Assembly (NCBI GenBank): GCA_012974435.1
Contig: JAAXQF010000468.1
Coordinates: 1 to 37,429, forward strand
Origin: Desulfuromonadales bacterium
GTDB taxonomy: Bacteria > Desulfobacterota > Desulfuromonadia > Desulfuromonadales > BM103
Direction of reading: 5' to 3'
DNA: 37,429 nt
The notes below the pieces were generated by a model. The model ran no database searches, had not been told where the DNA came from, and worked only from the letters and a program-made list of their open reading frames with translations. Position numbers and translations under genes: made by a program. Positions 6,536-13,975 of this stretch are shown here, in pieces. Every line of letters starts with the position of its first letter. Position 1 is the first letter of the stretch.

Positions 6536-6979
6536 ATGATGAAATCTAACAGCGCTCTCAGTTACATCGCCATGCTCTCAGTCGTCGGTTTCTTCCTCTG
6601 GATAATCCGCAATTTTGCTCGTGGACTGCGTCAGAAAGATCAGCTCAATTTTGTTCGCTCTGTCCCACATCAGGAGCCCTCTCCCGAGAAGAAACGCATT
6701 GATTGGCCGGTCCACATCTTACTGAGCAAACAAGACGACATCCCGATTCCCGGCGTATTTACTCACCTCAGCACGACAGACGCTTTCATGGAAAGTTCCG
6801 CTAGTCTGGTCACAGGGCAGGAGATTTCACTCTATGTGGATGTCCCGGAGCAAGAGCAGGTCCGCTTATCTGCAAAAGTTATCTGGGCTAGGAAAGGGCT
6901 TAAGGGCAGAAATGCTACGCAATTGAACTTTACGAGTAGTTACGCCGGCGTGATCAAAACTTTGTATGGGTTGGCCTGA
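6536..6979 (+). CDS. Membrane-anchored PilZ-like protein
   Basis: A 147-aa protein with one N-terminal membrane helix (about 8-26, SYIAMLSVVGFFLWIIRNFA), a polar linker, and a C-terminal beta-rich domain (about 52-147) that ends in a PilZ-like pattern: GQEISLYVDVP, a VRLSAKVIWARK strand and ATQLNFTS. The RxxxR and D/NxSxxG motifs that bind cyclic-di-GMP in canonical PilZ domains are not visible. It may therefore be a non-binding PilZ fold, or the assignment may be wrong. Two consecutive ATGs (6536, 6539) are possible starts. A bidirectional terminator lies 180 bp downstream. Confidence 0.5.
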   Translation: MMKSNSALSYIAMLSVVGFFLWIIRNFARGLRQKDQLNFVRSVPHQEPSPEKKRIDWPVHILLSKQDDIPIPGVFTHLSTTDAFMESSASLVTGQEISLYVDVPEQEQVRLSAKVIWARKGLKGRNATQLNFTSSYAGVIKTLYGLA

Positions 6980-7156
6980 CTTGGTTTTTTAACCTGCCTT
7001 TCAAAATGCAATTTATGTGTTACATACAGGTTTTGAGTCCAACGCAGAACCTGACATTGCCTCCGGTTCGTTGAAGCAGAAAGCGGGTTACGCTTCCCGA
7101 AGCGTTCTTCGATGTGCGTGTCAATTTTTTTAGTAAGCCGAATCGACGAACAAAAG

Positions 7157-7187
7157 AAACCCCCGTATTTGAAAATACGGGGGTTTT
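7157..7187. terminator. Bidirectional terminator between convergent genes
   Basis: A perfect 14-bp stem AAACCCCCGTATTT (7157-7170) with its complement (7173-7186) and a 2-nt centre. Read on the minus strand it is followed by TTTCTTTTG, so it suits the arsR gene best. It also ends the plus-strand transcript. A minus-strand frame across 7020-7289 is interrupted by this structure and is not taken as a gene. Confidence 0.85.
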
Positions 7188-7275
7188 GAGTGGGTCAACG
7201 GGAAAATTTGAATCGATGCAGTCCATCATGTTAGGGCAAGAATTTCCCTTCTTGATGCGTGAAATATCAAAGCCG

Positions 7276-7578
7276 TTATGCGCACGCAAAACCCTCCATC
7301 AGGGCCTCAACTATTTTACGGGCTTCCGTAGAGGTTACCTGGTAAAAGACTTCAACGCCATCACGCTTGCCCACAATAATCCCTTTGTTCTTTAGCAGGG
7401 CGAGATGCTGTGACACCGTGGCCTGCGGCAACTCCAGGCACTCCCAGATTTTTTTGACATTGCAGGACTGCGACATGAGGCCAGCAACGATCTTCAGCCT
7501 CACCGGGTGACCGAGGACTTTCAGGATTTCTGCTTCGCGATCGAAACAGATGGATTTGTCAAATTCTACTTCTGCCAT
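7276..7578 (-). CDS. ArsR-family winged-helix repressor with conserved-looking cysteines
   Basis: A 100-aa ArsR/SmtB fold. VLGHPVRLKIVAGL is the alpha-2/3 entry, LELPQATVSQHLALLKNKGII is the DNA-recognition helix-turn-helix, and VEVFYQV is the wing. Cysteines at 11, 39, 47 and 99 could form a metal or thiol sensor. The ELCVCDL metal site of classic ArsR is absent. It is divergent from the cation antiporter operon and has a palindromic AT-rich site just upstream, so it may control itself and perhaps the antiporter. The ligand cannot be named. Confidence 0.87.
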   Translation of the reverse strand: MAEVEFDKSICFDREAEILKVLGHPVRLKIVAGLMSQSCNVKKIWECLELPQATVSQHLALLKNKGIIVGKRDGVEVFYQVTSTEARKIVEALMEGFACA

Positions 7579-7601
7579 AGCTTAATCCCTTTATTGTTAA
7601 A

Positions 7602-7620
7602 TTGAATATATAGATATTAA
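7602..7620. promoter_or_regulatory. Putative ArsR operator
   Basis: AATAT (7605-7609), a 4-nt centre and ATATT (7614-7618), with partial symmetry further out. It lies 25-40 bp upstream of the arsR start. AT-rich palindromes of this kind are typical ArsR-family targets. Confidence 0.45.
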
Positions 7621-7770
7621 TCCTCAGAGATTAAGAAAGTCAAGATTTTCGTGGTAGAAGCGTCTTATACTCGACACCGGAGGATGCAGGCATTAAACTG
7701 ATAACCTCGATCTTCTTGAAACTTAGCCTTCGCTGATTGTGGCGACAGATAATAGAAAAAGGTTACTTGA

Positions 7771-8724
7771 ATGTTACTTGGAAGCATACTCGTGTTGGCT
7801 GGGCTGTTACTTCTCTACTATGGGGCCGAGTACCTGGTTACGGGCAGCTCTCATCTGGCCCTTTCCTTCGGTGTTAGACCCTTGATCGTTGGGCTTACGG
7901 TGGTCGCTTTTGCGACCAGTATGCCGGAGTTGATGGTCTCCCTGTTTGCCGCCTATCGAGGCTCTTCGTCTATGGCGGCCGGCAATATTATCGGTTCCAA
8001 TATCGCCAATATCGGTTTGATCCTGGGCGTCGCGGCCTTGATCACACCAGTGCTTGTTGCCCGTTCCACATTGGTTCGTGAAGTTCCGATCATGGTCGCT
8101 GCTTCGCTTGGTCTTTACCTTGTCGCCCTGGATGGCGAACTTGCCTTTGGTAATGGCCTGGTCCTTTTCTTCTGCCTGTTAATTTTTCTTGTTTATTGTC
8201 TGGTGAATGCACGTCAGCCCTCTTTGCCCCAGGATGGAGACGTCGAGAAAGCCATTTCTGAAGCCTCCGGACAGCGGGGGCGGAATGTTGTGCTGGTCCT
8301 GATCGGAATGGCCGGCTTGAGCCTTGGCGCCGAGTTGATGGTGCGGGGTGCGGTTATGGTCGCTACTCTTCTGGGTGTGTCGGAGTTGGTGATAGGGCTC
8401 TCTATTGTTGCCCTGGGAACCAGTCTTCCAGAACTTGCAGCGTCGGTGATGAGTGCATGGAAGGGGGAGATGGATATCAGTGTCGGTAACGTCATCGGCA
8501 GCAATATTTTCAATGTCCTCTTTGTCCTGGGTATCTGTCCGATGATTCGAACCATCACCATCGAGCCCAGAGTTATCAATGTTGATTTTCCTATTATGTT
8601 GGCTTTTTGTGGCTTGTTGATCGGTCTTCTGACCATGATGCCGCCCCGGCTTGTCCTGGATCGGAAGCGTGGGGTTGTGTTGCTGGGGGCTTACCTCCTT
8701 TTTGTGGTCAGTCTTTTTCTATGA
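7771..8724 (+). CDS. yrbG: Calcium/sodium antiporter, CaCA family (YrbG type)
   Basis: A 317-aa protein with about ten membrane helices and the two inverted alpha-repeats of the CaCA family: VAFATSMPELMVSL with GNIIGSNIANIGLILG (first half), and VALGTSLPELAASV with GNVIGSNIFNVLFVLG (second half). The acidic residue and the GNxxGSN motif form the cation-binding site. It exchanges Na+ or H+ for Ca2+ or a similar cation across the inner membrane. It is the first gene of a three-gene operon: its stop overlaps the next start (ATGA at 8721). Ion specificity is not certain from sequence. Confidence 0.9.
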   Translation: MLLGSILVLAGLLLLYYGAEYLVTGSSHLALSFGVRPLIVGLTVVAFATSMPELMVSLFAAYRGSSSMAAGNIIGSNIANIGLILGVAALITPVLVARSTLVREVPIMVAASLGLYLVALDGELAFGNGLVLFFCLLIFLVYCLVNARQPSLPQDGDVEKAISEASGQRGRNVVLVLIGMAGLSLGAELMVRGAVMVATLLGVSELVIGLSIVALGTSLPELAASVMSAWKGEMDISVGNVIGSNIFNVLFVLGICPMIRTITIEPRVINVDFPIMLAFCGLLIGLLTMMPPRLVLDRKRGVVLLGAYLLFVVSLFL

Positions 8725-9536
8725 TTTACAGGGTTGTTTTACTGGGCGTGTTTGCTTTGGCGCTCTTTTCTTTTGCGCCATTGTGTAGCGAGGCTCAAGA
8801 GGTTGGGGTAGAAAAAGAAATTCAGCAAATGGTGGGAGAGAACTACCTCTACGCCATTGATTTTCTATTCTTTAAAAGGTTGGCAGAAGGGGCGTTGCGT
8901 CTTTCTGAGACCGATCAACCTAATATTTACCGAGCAGAATTGATCGGGCGCACCCTGGGGGTCGCCTCATGGTTGTCCGGAGATCGCACCCAGACTTACA
9001 CGTCGGTGATGGAACTAACCCCAGATGGCTCTCTGCGTAGTATCGAACACACGTCCAGAATCGTTAAGCGCAAGTGGGGTAAGTGGAGAGATCGCGGTCG
9101 ACACCATCGTTATGATTATACTCAGGGTATCGTCTTCGAAGAAAAAACTAAAGAAGGTGTCGTTAGCTCAAGGAAAGAACGTAAGATTCCTGATGGTCAA
9201 CAGCCTGTGGATATGTTGACGGCATTTTACAATTTAAGAGCCGGTATTTACGGCCCTTTGGCCCGCGGAGCTCAATTCCTGATTCCCACCTATTCCGGTA
9301 AGGGTTTCTCCAATATTGCTGTAAAAGTCTTGACGGTTGTACAACAGGCAAAACAAGACTTTTTCCCCTCTCATGGTTTGCTGCTGTCGGTGACACTGGA
9401 CCCGGAGGTCTTTGATACCGACAGCGGTAACCTGTATTTCTGGTTTGATGATGCAGGAATCCCGGAACGCGGTATCGTAGAAGATCTCATTGGTATGGGG
9501 GATGTTAGAGGGTCTCTGGTTGAGGAGGACTTATGA
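8721..9536 (+). CDS. DUF3108 periplasmic protein
   Basis: A 271-aa exported protein. The signal peptide (hydrophobic VVLLGVFALALFSFAP, cleavage near SEA/QE) is followed by a beta-rich domain with the DUF3108 layout: YRAELIGRTLGVASWL, EKTKEGVVSSRKERKIPDGQQPVDMLTAFYNLRAG, and the ending YFWFDDAGIPERGI. Family function is unknown. The ATG overlaps the antiporter stop and its own stop overlaps the next ATG (9533), so the three genes are translationally coupled. A longer in-frame start at 8607 would lie inside the antiporter gene and spoil the signal peptide, and is rejected. Confidence 0.82.
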   Translation: MIYRVVLLGVFALALFSFAPLCSEAQEVGVEKEIQQMVGENYLYAIDFLFFKRLAEGALRLSETDQPNIYRAELIGRTLGVASWLSGDRTQTYTSVMELTPDGSLRSIEHTSRIVKRKWGKWRDRGRHHRYDYTQGIVFEEKTKEGVVSSRKERKIPDGQQPVDMLTAFYNLRAGIYGPLARGAQFLIPTYSGKGFSNIAVKVLTVVQQAKQDFFPSHGLLLSVTLDPEVFDTDSGNLYFWFDDAGIPERGIVEDLIGMGDVRGSLVEEDL

Positions 9537-11188
9537 GTCGGAAGGAAAGAGTGTTCGTTGTCGGACATCGTAATCCGGATACAGACTCTGTCTGCAGCGC
9601 TATGGCTTACGCCCGCTTGTGGCAGAGACAGGGGCGTGACAATGTTTTCCCGGGCAGGACTGGCCACATCAACCGGCAGACGGAATTTGTCCTCGATACT
9701 CTGGGGCAACAGGCACCTCTCCTTCTGACCGACGTTTACCCACGTTTGCGCGATACGATGGACGGTGAGCCTGCCGTGATCGCTGCTGATGCGCCGCTTT
9801 TGCAGGCCCTGGATTTAATGCGTCAACGCGACATTCGCATGTTGCCCGTCGTGGATAGTGACAATCGGCCCGTCGGAGCACTTATTCTGAAGCGCCTCAC
9901 CGAGCATGTTTTCCTGCCCCGATCTGGTCGTCCGGTTCGACAGGTTCTTTCTTCCCCTGAATCGATACGGGTTTGTCTGCAGGCTGAAGCTGTCAATCTC
10001 GTTGACGAAAACAGCACCGAAGAGCTTGACCTCTTTGTCGGTGCCATGTCTCTCAAAATTTTTCACGAGCGCCTGGCTGAGGTTGAGCCTCAACGCATCG
10101 TAGTTTTTGTTGGTGATCGGCAGGATATCCAGCGGGACGCCATAGAGATGGGGGCTCGCCTCTTGGTTGTGACGGGAGATCAGGAGATTGATGCTGATCT
10201 CCTCTCCCTGGCCTGCGCAAAGGGGGTCTCCGTTTTGCGTACACCTTTTGATACTGCCACCAGCGCCATGCTGGCCAGAATGTCGACTCCGGTTCACCTC
10301 CTTGTAGAGACAGCGGTCCCTACCGCTCATCCAAATGACCGTCTTGATGAAATTCGTAAAGTCATGATGCGAAGCACGGCACCCGGTGTTATGGTCCTTG
10401 ACGACGAGGGGAGAATAAGTGGTGTTGCGACTAAGTCCAATCTGTTGCGATCGTCATCCCTCAAACTTATTCTGGTTGACCATAATGAATTATCCCAGGC
10501 GGTGCCCGGCGCCGATCAGGTCGACATCCTTGAAGTTATTGATCATCACCGGCTGGGCAACTTCCACACCGATGCTCCGATTCGTTTTATCAACCAACCC
10601 CTCGGCAGCACCTGCTCTGTGGTGGCGACACTTTATCGTCAGGCTGGACTCGAGCCGGAGAAGGATGTTGCTGCGCTTATGCTGGCAGGACTTCTCTCTG
10701 ATACCGTGCTTCTAAAGTCACCGACGACAACGGCTGTGGACCGTGAGCTGGTTGTCTGGTTGGAAAAGTGCTCCGGTCTGGAGGCCTTGGCTTTTGGGCG
10801 GCAGATGTTTCAGGCGGGTAGCACGCTGGCTGCTTATCCGAGTATCAAGGCTTTACTTACGGCAGACTTCAAGGAGTACGAAGTTGAAGGCCGAAGTTTT
10901 GGCGTCGGACAGGTTGAGGTTGTCACCTTCCAGGAGTTTGAAGAGCAGAAGGACGCAATTATGCTAGGTTTGGAGGCGCTGGTTGCCGAACGTACACTTG
11001 GTCTGGCTGGCTTGTTGGTGACAGATATTGTCCAACAGAATAGCCAGCTCGTGGTGAAGGGCGATAGGGACTTGATAGCCGCGATAGGCTACCCTCAGCT
11101 GGAGACCGGGCGTTTTGAGCTGAAAGGGGTGCTTTCACGAAAAAAGCAGCTGATGCCTCACCTGTTGCGGGCACTTAAGTCAGTTTGA
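9533..11188 (+). CDS. Manganese-dependent inorganic pyrophosphatase with CBS and DRTGG insert (family II, DHH/DHHA2)
   Basis: A 551-aa protein. The N-terminal DHH part begins VVGHRNPDTDSVCSA (metal ligands). A CBS motif follows at about 75-125, then a DRTGG-type domain (about 130-245) and a second CBS motif (about 255-310). The DHH core resumes with LVDHNE...VIDHHRLGN (about 318-345), and the C-terminal half is DHHA2. Regulatory CBS-PPases hydrolyse pyrophosphate and are controlled by adenine nucleotides. The DRTGG-containing form is also known to bind diadenosine polyphosphates. It is coupled by ATGA overlap to the DUF3108 gene. Why it sits with a cation antiporter is unclear. Confidence 0.9.
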   Translation: MSRKERVFVVGHRNPDTDSVCSAMAYARLWQRQGRDNVFPGRTGHINRQTEFVLDTLGQQAPLLLTDVYPRLRDTMDGEPAVIAADAPLLQALDLMRQRDIRMLPVVDSDNRPVGALILKRLTEHVFLPRSGRPVRQVLSSPESIRVCLQAEAVNLVDENSTEELDLFVGAMSLKIFHERLAEVEPQRIVVFVGDRQDIQRDAIEMGARLLVVTGDQEIDADLLSLACAKGVSVLRTPFDTATSAMLARMSTPVHLLVETAVPTAHPNDRLDEIRKVMMRSTAPGVMVLDDEGRISGVATKSNLLRSSSLKLILVDHNELSQAVPGADQVDILEVIDHHRLGNFHTDAPIRFINQPLGSTCSVVATLYRQAGLEPEKDVAALMLAGLLSDTVLLKSPTTTAVDRELVVWLEKCSGLEALAFGRQMFQAGSTLAAYPSIKALLTADFKEYEVEGRSFGVGQVEVVTFQEFEEQKDAIMLGLEALVAERTLGLAGLLVTDIVQQNSQLVVKGDRDLIAAIGYPQLETGRFELKGVLSRKKQLMPHLLRALKSV

Positions 11189-11231
11189 TCTGTTAGGTCG
11201 GTGAGGGTTTTACAGAAAAAAGATAAAAAAA

Positions 11232-11266
11232 GACCCCGCGTAAGGAGGGGGGGGATACGCGGGGTC
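11232..11266. terminator. Hairpin with G-rich loop, likely terminator
   Basis: A perfect 11-bp stem GACCCCGCGTA (11232-11242)/TACGCGGGGTC (11256-11266) around a 13-nt loop containing a run of G. The A-tract at 11225-11231 gives a good U-run only in minus-strand transcripts, whereas the upstream gene is on the plus strand. It may act mainly on transcripts from the HAD gene side. Confidence 0.6.
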
Positions 11267-11340
11267 CATAAGCTCTTCGGCTTGCAGGCAATCGAAGAGT
11301 TGCTCTGACTATAACAAAGACTAAATTGGTTGACAACTAA

Positions 11341-11395
11341 ATTTGTGAGAAATTTGTGAGAAATTTGTGAGAAATTTGTGAGAAATTTGTGAGAA
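11341..11395. repeat. Five perfect tandem copies of an 11-bp repeat
   Basis: ATTTGTGAGAA is repeated five times without a mismatch. An inverted copy (TTCTCACAAA, 11416-11425) follows 20 bp later and overlaps the stop codon of the HAD gene (11419-11421). The last direct unit and the inverted copy can form an 11-bp stem. The unit length is close to one DNA helical turn, as in iterons or cooperative operators. Confidence 0.95.
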
Positions 11396-11418
11396 AAAGA
11401 TGCGAATAAGTAGATTTC

Positions 11419-12057
11419 TCACAAAAGCAGTTTCGGTAGCTCCTCAACACTGGATAATATCCTGTCTGCGCCTCTGAATTCGTGCTCGGAGGTGTGCTGT
11501 CCGGGAATGACCCAGCAGGTGAGTCCGGCGGTTTTCGCTGCGTCCAGGCCTCGTGGCGAATCCTCTATGACTAAGGATCTGTGAGGCTCGTGTCCACTCC
11601 TGCTCAGTGCCAGAAGGTAGGGCTCGGCACTGGGCTTGCTGTTGGTATAATCTTCCCGTGTTAAACAGAAATCAAAAAATGTCAGCAGCCCGGTGTGTTT
11701 GTGGATGATATCAAAGTGGCTTTTGGCAGAACTTGTAACAATGGCCATTTTCAGCTTGCCGTGCAGTGTGTTCAGGGTCTCGCGTACCCCTGGCAAAGTC
11801 ATGTCTTCCAAGTCTAGCAGTTGAGCATAGCGGTTGTTCCGCCACGCTTTAAGTTCCTCTATCGTAACGTCTGCATGTCCACGGGCTGTGGCCAGATCAA
11901 GAAGGCTCTTTCCCCTGGTAAGTGAAATTTCGACAAACAGTTCATCGCTTAGAGTGATGTCCAACTTGGCCAGGGCTTCACGGTTGGCTTGCAGGTAGTA
12001 AGGTTCGGTGTCAACCAGAACCCCATCATTATCCCAGAATATCTGTGTGAATTTCAT
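11419..12057 (-). CDS. HAD-superfamily phosphatase, beta-phosphoglucomutase-like subfamily
   Basis: A 212-aa HAD-IA hydrolase. Motif I is DNDGVLVDTEP (nucleophile Asp9, acid/base Asp11), motif II is IVTSS (about 106-110), the motif III lysine lies in SKPSAEPYLLAL, and motif IV is VIEDSPRGLDAA. A helical cap lies between motifs I and II (about 18-80). Such enzymes dephosphorylate small phosphosugars or related compounds. The substrate cannot be fixed by sequence. The stop codon lies inside the inverted copy of the adjacent 11-bp repeat, so repeat sequence writes the last codons. Confidence 0.87.
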   Translation of the reverse strand: MKFTQIFWDNDGVLVDTEPYYLQANREALAKLDITLSDELFVEISLTRGKSLLDLATARGHADVTIEELKAWRNNRYAQLLDLEDMTLPGVRETLNTLHGKLKMAIVTSSAKSHFDIIHKHTGLLTFFDFCLTREDYTNSKPSAEPYLLALSRSGHEPHRSLVIEDSPRGLDAAKTAGLTCWVIPGQHTSEHEFRGADRILSSVEELPKLLL

Positions 12058-12124
12058 CTTAGTGTTTTGCCGGAAGTTTGAGGTTGATGATTCGATAAGA
12101 TGGACGATCTCTACTGAATAACAA

Positions 12125-12152
12125 AAAGGGCGCTGGAAATCCAGCGCCCTTT
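12125..12152 (-). terminator. Intrinsic terminator of the cytochrome c7 gene
   Basis: A perfect 12-bp stem AAAGGGCGCTGG/CCAGCGCCCTTT with an AAAT/ATTT loop. On the minus strand it is followed by a short T-run. It lies 22 bp past the cytochrome stop. Confidence 0.88.
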
Positions 12153-12174
12153 AAGATTGTAGAAGTAGAGAAAC

Positions 12175-12447
12175 TTACTTCTTGTGGCAATCGTTACACT
12201 TGGTCGGACCATCCATTTCTTTGTGGCAAGCTTTGCAGGTCTTGTGGCCGAAGTCCTTGTTTACTTCAATCTTTGCTGGCTCGCCTTCATGGCATTTGGT
12301 GCAGTCGTCAGCAAGTTTTGCCTGGTGAGCTGTGTGGTCGAAGGTCACGGTGCCTTTCTCGTTGTCATAGGTGTAGCTGTCAGCCGCGATAGCAACGTTG
12401 GCACCTACGAATGCGAGAAGCATCATCATAATTACAAGTTTCTTCAT
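12175..12447 (-). CDS. ppcA: Periplasmic triheme cytochrome c7 (PpcA family)
   Basis: A 90-aa precursor. The signal peptide ends near IAA/DS (about residue 22-23), leaving a mature protein of about 68 residues with three CxxCH heme sites (49-53, 71-75, 84-88). It shows the DHTAHQ and FGHKT histidines expected as distal ligands and a lysine-rich surface. It closely resembles Desulfuromonas acetoxidans cytochrome c7 and Geobacter PpcA, which carry electrons across the periplasm toward outer-membrane or terminal reductases. ATG 12447 follows a GGAGG site. An upstream in-frame ATG (12477) lacks one and breaks the signal peptide. The gene is divergent from a transmembrane XRE regulator. Confidence 0.93.
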   Translation of the reverse strand: MKKLVIMMMLLAFVGANVAIAADSYTYDNEKGTVTFDHTAHQAKLADDCTKCHEGEPAKIEVNKDFGHKTCKACHKEMDGPTKCNDCHKK

Positions 12448-12540
12448 TGTCTTCCTCCATGTTTTGCGGTTAGTCATGCTGGGCGTTATTGCCTCAAATC
12501 TTGTGATCAGTTATATCGGAAGCTTTAGTGGAAATCATCA

Positions 12541-12627
12541 GACATCGATCCGGATGTCGATAGATGTCGATTCTTAATTGAATAATTACAGGTATTTACG
12601 GCGGTAAAAATCGTGTTTGCCGACATC
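12541..12627. promoter_or_regulatory. Four GACATC/GATGTC sites in a divergent intergenic region
   Basis: GACATC at 12541-12546, GATGTC at 12553-12558 and 12563-12568, and GACATC at 12622-12627. The first two form an inverted repeat. GATGTCGAT is directly repeated at 10-bp spacing (12553 and 12563). The cluster lies between ppcA and the XRE/EF-hand regulator gene and is a candidate operator for that regulator. Confidence 0.5.
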
Positions 12628-12677
12628 TCCAATTTTGCTGTTTACTTGATATCTATACCCTTGGTAGACTCGCTGAC

Positions 12678-13595
12678 ATGAGCCAGAACACTTATGAAGA
12701 TAAATCATCAACCCTCTGTCTGGATGCCTCTGAGATTAGACGTGTCCGGGAGAGTCAGCAGCTGACTCAGCTTTATGTCAGTAAGGTTGTCGGCGTGACG
12801 ACGGACACAATCTCGCGCTGGGAGAATAACCGCTATCCGACCATTCGACGTGAAAATGCCTTGAAATTGGCAGAGGCTCTGGAAGTTCCCCTGAAAGACA
12901 TTCTCCTAAAGCCCGTAGAGTCCTCGCAAGAGGAACCTGAGGTGCTAAAGAAGTCTGCGATCCCATGGCTTATCGCCGGTAGTCTGGCAATCGTTGTGCT
13001 GGTAATCCTTGCCACACTATTTTCTCAATCGCCTCTGGACCTCGCTTCGGTTACTGCAGATCGGATCCTGCCTGATTTTGCAGGCCCGGCCAGCTTGATT
13101 CCTGTCGAGATCCATCTGACGCACAGGTCGCAGAGAGGGGGTATTATTATTCGTGAGTACTTCCCGAAAGGTTGGAAAATTGTTCAGGCACATCCGCCGG
13201 CGTCAAGCTTGGATAACGTGAACGGCGTCGCCCGCTGGATTGTCAAGGCCGGAGACGACCGAGAGCGGGTCGTATACCTGGTCCAGGTCGATCCTGCGGC
13301 CCGATTAAACTCGGAAGGAAGTTTTCAAGGCGAGATTGTTGGCAGTAACCAAGGCAGTAAATCTGCAGTGCCTATCCAGGGGGAGAGTAAGATCAATGTT
13401 GCCGAAGTTCACTGGGCCGATGCCAATGGTGACGGGCAGATCGATGATGCAGAGATGCTTGAAGCCTCTTTTACCATTGAAGATATGGCTGGTGTGCATA
13501 TCGATTGGCATGATCTGGAGCAACTCTGGAATGCCGGGCGTTATACCTGGGACCAAAAGGCAGTGAAATTTCTTCCACAACCCATAGTGCCATGA
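12678..13595 (+). CDS. Transmembrane XRE-type regulator with periplasmic EF-hand
   Basis: A 305-aa protein with three parts. Residues 17-77 are a cytoplasmic XRE/HTH_3 domain (IRRVRESQQLTQLYVSKVVG, TDTISRWENNR). A single membrane helix lies at about 95-115. The periplasmic region has a beta-rich domain (about 120-245) and a canonical 12-residue EF-hand loop DANGDGQIDDAE (248-259), followed by an aromatic C-terminus (WHDLEQLWNAGRYTW). The architecture suggests a one-component, membrane-tethered transcription factor that reads a periplasmic signal, possibly Ca2+. It is divergent from the cytochrome c7 gene. The domain order is clear; the regulatory target is inferred. Confidence 0.85.
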   Translation: MSQNTYEDKSSTLCLDASEIRRVRESQQLTQLYVSKVVGVTTDTISRWENNRYPTIRRENALKLAEALEVPLKDILLKPVESSQEEPEVLKKSAIPWLIAGSLAIVVLVILATLFSQSPLDLASVTADRILPDFAGPASLIPVEIHLTHRSQRGGIIIREYFPKGWKIVQAHPPASSLDNVNGVARWIVKAGDDRERVVYLVQVDPAARLNSEGSFQGEIVGSNQGSKSAVPIQGESKINVAEVHWADANGDGQIDDAEMLEASFTIEDMAGVHIDWHDLEQLWNAGRYTWDQKAVKFLPQPIVP

Positions 13596-13666
13596 TTCCT
13601 TTTCCGGTTGTGTCGAGCATTCCTGTTTTCTTTTGAGCGGGGATGACCTTATAGCGAACTGATATA

Positions 13667-13704
13667 AAGCAGCGCACTCCAAAATACGAGTGCGCTGCTT
13701 TTTT
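13667..13704 (+). terminator. Intrinsic terminator of the XRE/EF-hand gene
   Basis: A 13-bp perfect stem AAGCAGCGCACTC (13667-13679)/GAGTGCGCTGCTT (13688-13700) is followed by TTTTTT. It also stands at the 3' end of the convergent small zinc-ribbon gene. Confidence 0.92.
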
Positions 13705-13715
13705 ATGTTAGGTGC

Positions 13716-13895
13716 TCAGATAGGTCTAGGACTGCAGAGGTTTTCTTCTTTGTTGACCTTAACACCGCAGTTAGTGCAGACAAACTTGGGATTTTCATAG
13801 AGTTTGTTGATTTCTGCACTGGTTTCGGTCGACTTCATTTGACACATATGCAACTCGCAATGTTCCTCGGGATTTAAACAATCATTTTCAGACAT
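13716..13895 (-). CDS. Small Cys-rich zinc-ribbon-like protein, 59 aa
   Basis: A short ORF with six cysteines at about 6, 13, 18, 40, 43 and 54. The pair at 40/43 forms a VCTNCG knuckle like that of zinc ribbons, and the N-terminal EEHCELHMCQM region could supply the other ligands. A strong GGAGG site lies 7 nt before the ATG. No export signal is seen, so it is probably cytoplasmic. It is convergent with the XRE/EF-hand gene and shares its terminator. The family is not recognised. Its function is unknown. Confidence 0.68.
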   Translation of the reverse strand: MSENDCLNPEEHCELHMCQMKSTETSAEINKLYENPKFVCTNCGVKVNKEENLCSPRPI

Positions 13896-13975
13896 AAAGT
13901 ATCCTCCTTGGAGATTTTAACATGAACACGCGAACTAACGTCGGGATCAGTTTATTTAAAGTTAACGCAATGATT

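Noticed and set aside
7020-7289. 89-aa minus-strand reading frame between convergent genes
   Set aside because: It runs through a strong terminator hairpin and overlaps the end of the arsR gene; no ribosome site or family.
11341-11395. CRISPR-like array
   Set aside because: Units are only 11 bp and contiguous with no spacers, and no cas genes are present.
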